Shown: piece by piece, positions 58,504 to 64,000 of the stretch
How positions within the stretch are numbered: the stretch's first letter is position 1
Layout: each line of letters opens with the position of its first letter
Assembly: GCA_949358305.1 (NCBI GenBank)
Contig: OX442314.1
Location: 22,871,060-22,935,059 of the forward strand
Length of the DNA: 64,000 bases
Reading direction: 5' to 3'
DNA from: Strigamia acuminata
Taxonomy: Eukaryota; Arthropoda; Chilopoda; Geophilomorpha; Linotaeniidae
Notes under the pieces: generated by a model
The model's input: only the letters and a program-made list of their open reading frames with translations
The model's database searches: none
What the model was told of the DNA's origin: nothing
Made by a program: the position numbers and the translations under genes

Positions 58504-58809
58504 TCAAAGATATTCAACTATATCACATTTTAGTGTCGGATAAGACGAATGTTCGTACGATCTGTCCACGTGGTTGGTTGGTGGCGGCTGTTGTTGTTGG
58601 TGCGATGCGTCGAAAGTGTGTTCCTTGTTCCTGACATCAGTTGCAGACGTCCAGGATGGAGAGTGCGTAATATCCGGTAAACTGCCGGTGTTTGCTGCTT
58701 GGTGGTGCACGACTTCCGTTTTATCTGTGGGCGTAAATGGAGTATGAGAGTCGTAAAAAGGCAAAAAGGGAAGTTTGTTGATGGCATCCTTAAGCAGGTC
58801 GTTTATAAT
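58504..58809 (-). CDS. 3'-terminal exon of an unrecognised leftward gene
   Basis: On the minus strand a CTCGTGCAG acceptor at 58810-58812 opens a 101-residue frame to a TGA at 58504. It is much less AT-rich than its surroundings and protein-like: INDLLKDAINKLPFLPFYD, a polar middle (DITHSPSWTSATDVRNKEH), a QQQQPPP run and the end KCDIVEYL. It could be the cytoplasmic tail of a larger protein. Upstream exons should lie to the right, possibly past the window edge. Family unknown. Confidence 0.45.
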   Translation of the reverse strand: MINDLLKDAINKLPFLPFYDSHTPFTPTDKTEVVHHQAANTGSLPDITHSPSWTSATDVRNKEHTFDASHQQQQPPPTNHVDRSYEHSSYPTLKCDIVEYL

Positions 58810-59804
58810 CTGCACGAGCAAATAAGGAATAAAGCCAAGGAAATGAAAGGACGACCTTGGGAATGATATGAAAAAAAAAAAATAAGTAAAAGAAAAAAGA
58901 AATCGTAATAAGTTTATTTTGCTTGGGTTTGGTTTCAGCAAAAACAAAAAAATTGGAGCTTGCAGCAGCTGCATATTCAGTTTGTAGCATGCCCACAAAG
59001 AAAGGGTTGTAAATTTGATGTTCCAGGCTTTTATGGTTGTTTTCTCTTTTTTTTTTTCTTTTTTTTTTTTGCAGAAAAACAGTCAATATTACTAGCACTA
59101 TTAGAAGTTTGTTTATCAACCTGGAAGTTAATCCCCAAGGAAATATTTAAATTGATTTATGAGTTTTTTTTGCTTTGAAACTTCTAAGTGGAGAATTGCA
59201 GTTGAATGCACAAATGAAAAAGGTTGCATACATGTGAAGATGTGCACTCATTGCGTAAAGAGATTAGCAAATTGCCTCGTTTGTGTATCTTTGCATACAG
59301 CATCTTACTATGCAAAGAATGACTTCTTGTACTGTAAACTGGCAAAATTTAGAGCAGGTAAGGTCATTCTGATGGCTTAAAAGTGACTTGTTTGAAGGTG
59401 AAATGTGCAATAAGTGCTTTTTTTTTACTAGAAAAGGAGAAAGTCTTTTTCTTTTCTTCTTTTTCTTTTCCATCAGGAAGAAAACTTTTGAATGAATGCA
59501 CTTAATTGGTGTATAGGACAACCAGGTAAATGAAGAAATAACTTTCCGTTAATTTACATGTCAAAACACATCTTATTTTTAGCAGTTTTGTCAAATGTTA
59601 ATGCGATTACTAATGCATGACGCGTGCTCAGGTCTTATCACTATCTCAAAAGGAAATTGCAAAAGGAAAAAAAGTGACCCTCGTTGGTCCCTTTTGCTAA
59701 CGTACTTTTTGGCACTTTGCTTTTGCAAGCTCTGGCGTTTTTTACATCGTGTCCGCTGACAAAAAGGAAAAAAAGTAATTGAATACACCGGATTGAATAC
59801 ACCT

Positions 59805-60250
59805 ACAGTTCGCGCCCGGTATCTTGATGCTAAATTTGTACTGCGCATCTCATTCTGCGTATACGATTTTCTAATTCCAGTTGTTATTTAGCAGTTTTAA
59901 GCCTAATATTAGACCTAATAACTAAAATAAAGTAAATACCGTACTGCCTCATTTTTTTGGGGGCCGACTCCCTCCCGGTAAAGTCAGTTCGGGGCGGCAC
60001 ACGGTGCAATAAACGCCGTCCAACCCCGGCGTTTATTCGGGCTCGGCATCTAAATGAACCCGGGCGTTTAAATGAGGCAGTAGGTAAACAACAATATTTT
60101 GGTACTGCACTGTAAATTACTTTTAAGCGTTATTAGGCCTAATATTAGACTCAACACTGCTAAATAACAACTGGAATTAGAAAATCGGATGCGCAGAATG
60201 GGATGCGCAGTATGAAAAGAACTTTAGTGCTTTTTATTCAGATTGCAAAG
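59805..60250. mobile_element. Foldback element with a nested second element
   Basis: Outer inverted arms at about 59848-59915 and 60130-60215 share CATTCTGCG, TTCTAATTCCAGTTGTTATT and TAGGCCTAATATTAGA in opposite orientation. A 137-bp second element is inserted between them. A diverged relative lies at 55485-55730. Confidence 0.6.
59944..60080. mobile_element. Nested 137-bp foldback element
   Basis: Inverted ends CTGCCTCATTT and AAATGAGGCAG are flanked by TA on both sides. The interior is GC-rich, with further palindromes (ATAAACGCCG and CGGCGTTTAT; GAACCCGGGCG). Insertion inside the larger element dates it as the younger of the two. Confidence 0.65.
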
Positions 60251-61413
60251 CTAGGATAGCGTTTACGCTGGTCTACAGTGTGTATGGCCCACAGGGTGGG
60301 ATTGGTGATAATTAATCACTCTGGTTAATTGTTGCTCGACCAATCGTCACGCGATTAATTGACGCCCGATTAATTGTCTGGATATCCACTGGGTATATCC
60401 ACTGCACAAGCCATGCTTCATATGTCACTTACCATAAGCGACTGACTTTCTTTTCTGTCTTTATGCTTGACTACATTACTCCTCTCTCTACCTGTTAGAA
60501 CATTTAAAGTTATCAATGTGCTGCTGTGAGAATTAATTGCATTCATTCATAAGTCACTTCTCCTTTTACGACTTGAACGCACGTATCTGCCAGCCAAAAG
60601 ATACGCAAGGTTCAAGAGATAAAGGATCCACTTAATGCGCAGATTGATTGCGCATAACCACTTTGAGTCATTAGTAATCTCGCTGAATTAAGTGTCTTGA
60701 AAGAAGTGCTTATTCTAATTGCTTTTTATATTATCTTACGAGTGTCACCTTTTAATCACTTTCAAAGTTGAGTTTTGCACACAAAGCTTTCTCTGCCATT
60801 TATGTCCGACCAATCACGAGGCAGAACCTAAGCAGCCGTGATCAGAAAAAGATTGCCACCTTAACAAAAATTCAAGTGCTTCACTCCAGCACAAATTTTA
60901 AGGATGGTGCTTGAACAAATGAAAAGGGGCAGATGAAGAAGAAGAAAAAAGTTGTGCAGAAGCACATTGAAAGCTTTAATCAATCTGTATTTCTGCTTTC
61001 AAGAACGGAATTATTTCTTGTATTATATACAATAAGACTTTACTTGGTGCATTCAACTTACTATGTGGATCAATAATGTCTGCTCTTGAATCAGGCAGTT
61101 TTCTTTTATTTCATTCAGAAATTGTTGTGCAAATTTTGAGGATTTTGCAAAAATCTTTAAGCTGAAGTCTGAGTTTTACCTTTAAGTGCAATAATTTGCT
61201 TAATTTGAAATGAATGCTAACGATCGTTTTATATGGGAAAGAATTAAAGGAACATCAAATTTACTTTAACATTTATTTTATTACGTATTTACTCCTATTT
61301 AACCACATTAACATTTCATGTAAATAAACATGCGCTAAAAAGGCATTTTAGGAGAAATTGAGTACTCTTTTTTTTACACCAATAAACCATGCAGGACTCT
61401 ACACATTCCATTG
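60251..61413. other. No gene recognised
   Basis: AT-rich sequence with a few moderately GC-rich patches (for example 60560-60670) but no splice-bounded coding frame. Confidence 0.35.
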
Positions 61414-61526
61414 TTATTCTGTAAGAGCCCAACCTGTATGGTCCCTCTTTTCTAAGGGCAAGTATCCTTTCTTGCCCCAACTAAATGCTCGTCGCAATTG
61501 TTGACTTGGACTCTCTATTGTGTAAA
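61414..61526 (-). CDS. Candidate coding exon of a leftward gene
   Basis: On the minus strand a TATTCCAG acceptor (61527-61529) is followed by a 37-codon frame, YTIESPSQQLRRAFSWGKKG, then a tail ending GWALTE and a TAA at 61414-61416. Composition and residue mix are protein-like within AT-rich surroundings. A donor-like ACAG|GTTGGG inside it would allow an alternative splice onward, but its phase does not fit the 58504-58809 exon. Family unknown; it may be a chance frame. Confidence 0.3.
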
Positions 61527-64000
61527 CTGGAATAAAATACACAATAAACTATTATGACACGTATATTGCTTCTCCGTTATCCATTCTCAAAATTTATTTT
61601 TAGTTTGGACGCATATGGAGGTAATGATGAATTTTTCTTGTCTGAAAGCATTTCAGTTGTGTTGGAAAAAGATTTTTTCTGCAGGTCAGGGCATTTACAT
61701 ATTGGCTTGTTAGTGGATTTTACTTATAGGTAGGATGTTTATACTAGTATGTATTTTTAAAACGTATTTTTTCGATTCTAAAAGAAAAGTTGGTCTTAGA
61801 ATTGAAGAAATACGGTAGATACATTTGTGAAATGAGGCATACATAAGTTATATTCTATAGCTTGTGATGTTAGCTTTATTGACTGAAGCAGATAATGATA
61901 AACTTTTAATCTGAAAAGTGCATGTGGAGAATTTAATTGGGAAATGCACTAAATTTGAGCAGCAAGTTCATCTAGATAAAGTGACTCCAGAATAGGTAAT
62001 TCTAGAATTATTATGTACCGGTATTATTAATTTTGGGTATTTTTTTTCTTCTTTTTTGCGTTGTTGCGTTGTTGCTCAGGGGTGCAAATTTCTTTGAGAA
62101 ATTAATTAAAGAAAATTCTGAATTGTACGTTGAAAACATTGCTATGCTTATATTACTTAGGAAATCTGAACGTTGTGAGTTGTTTTGAAAAATTGAAGAA
62201 CTGAAATTAAAATTTTTCTGATTCTTTCAAATGATGGAATTGTTATTATAGATATTTACCAGCGTTTCAAGGCTTTTAAAAATTTTTTTTTTTGATGTGA
62301 GTGGAAATTGTTATGTTTTCTTCTGAACTTTTTTTAAGTATCTCGAAATGTAGCCCACAATTATTAAATATTTCATTATCCACAAAGGAAAAACTTATTT
62401 CCACATAAATCTTTCAAAATAAATTTACAATATTCATTTCTTTTATTTTCCTGACAAATTAAATTTTCTTTGTTGGTGAAGTACAGGAGACAACAATAAC
62501 TGCATTTAAAAATAGAGTAAAGTGTATCGGTAGATCAGTGGTTCTTTGCCAGCGGTGCAAGCACATCTTGAAACTTCGTAACTGATAAGGACCGCAGGAG
62601 TGTGTAATCCACAATTATTAAATTTAAAAAAAAATAAAGTATTCACATGACCTAAACGATGTTTTTTCTTATATTTAAATGCACTTTTATTTCACATTGT
62701 TTCAAACAGTTTTCTTTATACTGTGTGTTGTAACACTACTTTTTCATTTTTTAAGTAAAAAGGCCATACTAGGTGAATAGGCTGCTGGATGTGTGACATC
62801 GTGAATAGTGAATTATGAATTATGAGTAGTTATGATGTCACATGACATTTTCGAACAGTCAAGTAGATTCTTCACCTACAACAATGCCCCCTCTATCTTG
62901 GATTGAACAATGCACAGCTGTTTTGTGCATGTTTGCACCTCTAGTATGTTCGAAATTGGGGGAGTTTTGCTGCATTGTGAACAGACAGAACAATTAAATT
63001 TTGCTCGTTGTTTCGCTTGTTGCTTTGCAGCATTGTGAACTAGCCTTTAAACAATCAGTTCGGCTGCTTTGTTTTGATCTATAAAGGTAAACACAAAATT
63101 TAAAAAATGTGTTACTGAAACCTTTCAGTTTGATCATGCCAGTCAGGTTTTACATAAACTTGCTTGTTCAGCCATTTCTCCTTTTATCCTTCTCCACTTT
63201 TGGCACTCAGCAAGCGAACTGGGAAGAAAAGACAATTTGTACTTCTACTTCAGCAACTAATAGGTGCACAAGTCATGTGATGCTTGACAGAGTCCAAAAT
63301 AAAAGTCTCGCGGTAGCAATGACGTAATTAATTTACGATCACATGTTGTTCGAACAATGGGTTTTGGACTCTTTTATTCCTTTAATGCATCTCGTTCTTA
63401 AATTACTGGCGCTGTGTTACAACTGGCTTTGGGATTGTGGATCGATGTTGCCACTCTTCCGACAACCACACGTATAATTTAAACTAGATTAGGTTAGGCT
63501 ACACTGTTTGGGAGGTCACATTAGCTTTGGTCAGGGCTTCTTGCTTAACTCTGAACAGAGAACACAACCAATTCTAGTAGGACATTGTTTATGAAAATGA
63601 TGTCTGCTGCGTGTTGATTAGGTTTGTGCTTGCCGTAATAAACAGGTTTAAAAAATTATGCTGTAATTGATCATTGTGTAGATTTTGGTGAGGTACGAAA
63701 AGACCGTTTTTTTTTTTAAGTATAATATAAATAATGTAGATGGTGTTTAAAATGCAGTATTTTAAAAAAAATCTCTCAGGGGTGCAGCAGACTAATTTTA
63801 AAATTCTTTGTAAAAGAATTTAGTAATGTGATTTACGGCATGCCATAGCCTATGAATTTACAATTAGATTTTAACTTATTTAAAAAAATTGTTTCGTAAG
63901 GGTTTATTAATTTTTAAAATGCCCACAAGGGCAATTGAAAACTGATCTTGAAGTTGGAAAGTCATCGACTAGTGTGTAGATGTTTTTTTGTTAATTTTTC
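61527..64000. other. No gene recognised to the window end
   Basis: AT-rich with poly-T runs. I found no convincing exon, RNA gene or complete mobile element; it may be an intron of a gene continuing to the right. Confidence 0.35.

Noticed and set aside
59591-59848. 85-residue minus-strand frame
   Set aside because: It overlaps the end of a foldback element and has no coding features.
63109-63327. 72-residue plus-strand frame near the right edge
   Set aside because: Hydrophobic start but no supported splice sites or similarity; composition not different enough from its surroundings to call.
1-64000. CRISPR arrays, operons, bacterial promoters or ribosome-binding sites
   Set aside because: The window is intron-rich animal nuclear DNA. 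The tandem repeats found are AT-rich minisatellites without spacer structure.

Overview
The window is nuclear DNA from an invertebrate animal. It is AT-rich, genes are split by short GT-AG introns (many 50-100 nt), and it holds metazoan orthologues: NIM1 kinase, TRAIP, a GULO-family oxidoreductase, CLN3, CDC14, CNOT4 and RSPH14. A secreted Gly/His-rich protein with a TATA promoter would suit an arthropod or related ecdysozoan, but that is inference and I do not name a species. Gene models below were assembled by eye from splice sites, reading-frame continuity and recalled family sequence.

Layout. 67-172: last exon of an unrecognised gene. 529-4468 (-): NIM1K. 6183-9986 (-): three small genes, namely a Gly/His-rich secreted protein, a short secreted protein with a 14-residue duplication, and a small heat-shock protein. 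10.1-19.9 kb: a rearranged, recently amplified block. The intact TRAIP (15812-17321) and GULO-like gene (17534-19564) lie head to tail and are preceded by a truncated GULO copy, three broken TRAIP copies (two of them forming a perfect-ended hairpin with a 15-nt loop), a TA-flanked MITE and the 5' end of a Ty1/copia-like retrotransposon pointing into the hairpin. 19932-22298 (-): CLN3. 23019-27899 (+): CDC14, whose frame continues for 105 codons past a UGA-CUA stop. 30056-33615 (+): CNOT4. 36428-38713 (-): RSPH14, sharing a promoter region with an unrecognised 380-residue nuclear-looking gene (39340-45167, +). 46261-53782 (+): a type I membrane protein with two sushi domains, a MAM domain and a Thr-rich stalk. 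From 54 kb to the end is gene-poor, with small DNA transposons and a few candidate exons of genes running off the right side.

Themes. Cell-cycle and genome maintenance (TRAIP, CDC14), mRNA turnover (CNOT4), lysosome (CLN3) and flagellar axoneme (RSPH14) genes are interspersed without operon-like logic; close or divergent spacing is the only visible linkage. Non-autonomous DNA elements are abundant: pogo/mariner-like with TA duplications, one hAT with an 8-bp duplication, and nested foldbacks.

The most unusual signals are the CDC14 readthrough cassette, the retroelement-linked TRAIP inverted repeat that could make hairpin RNA against TRAIP, and the GULO-like protein lacking the usual FAD and active-site motifs.
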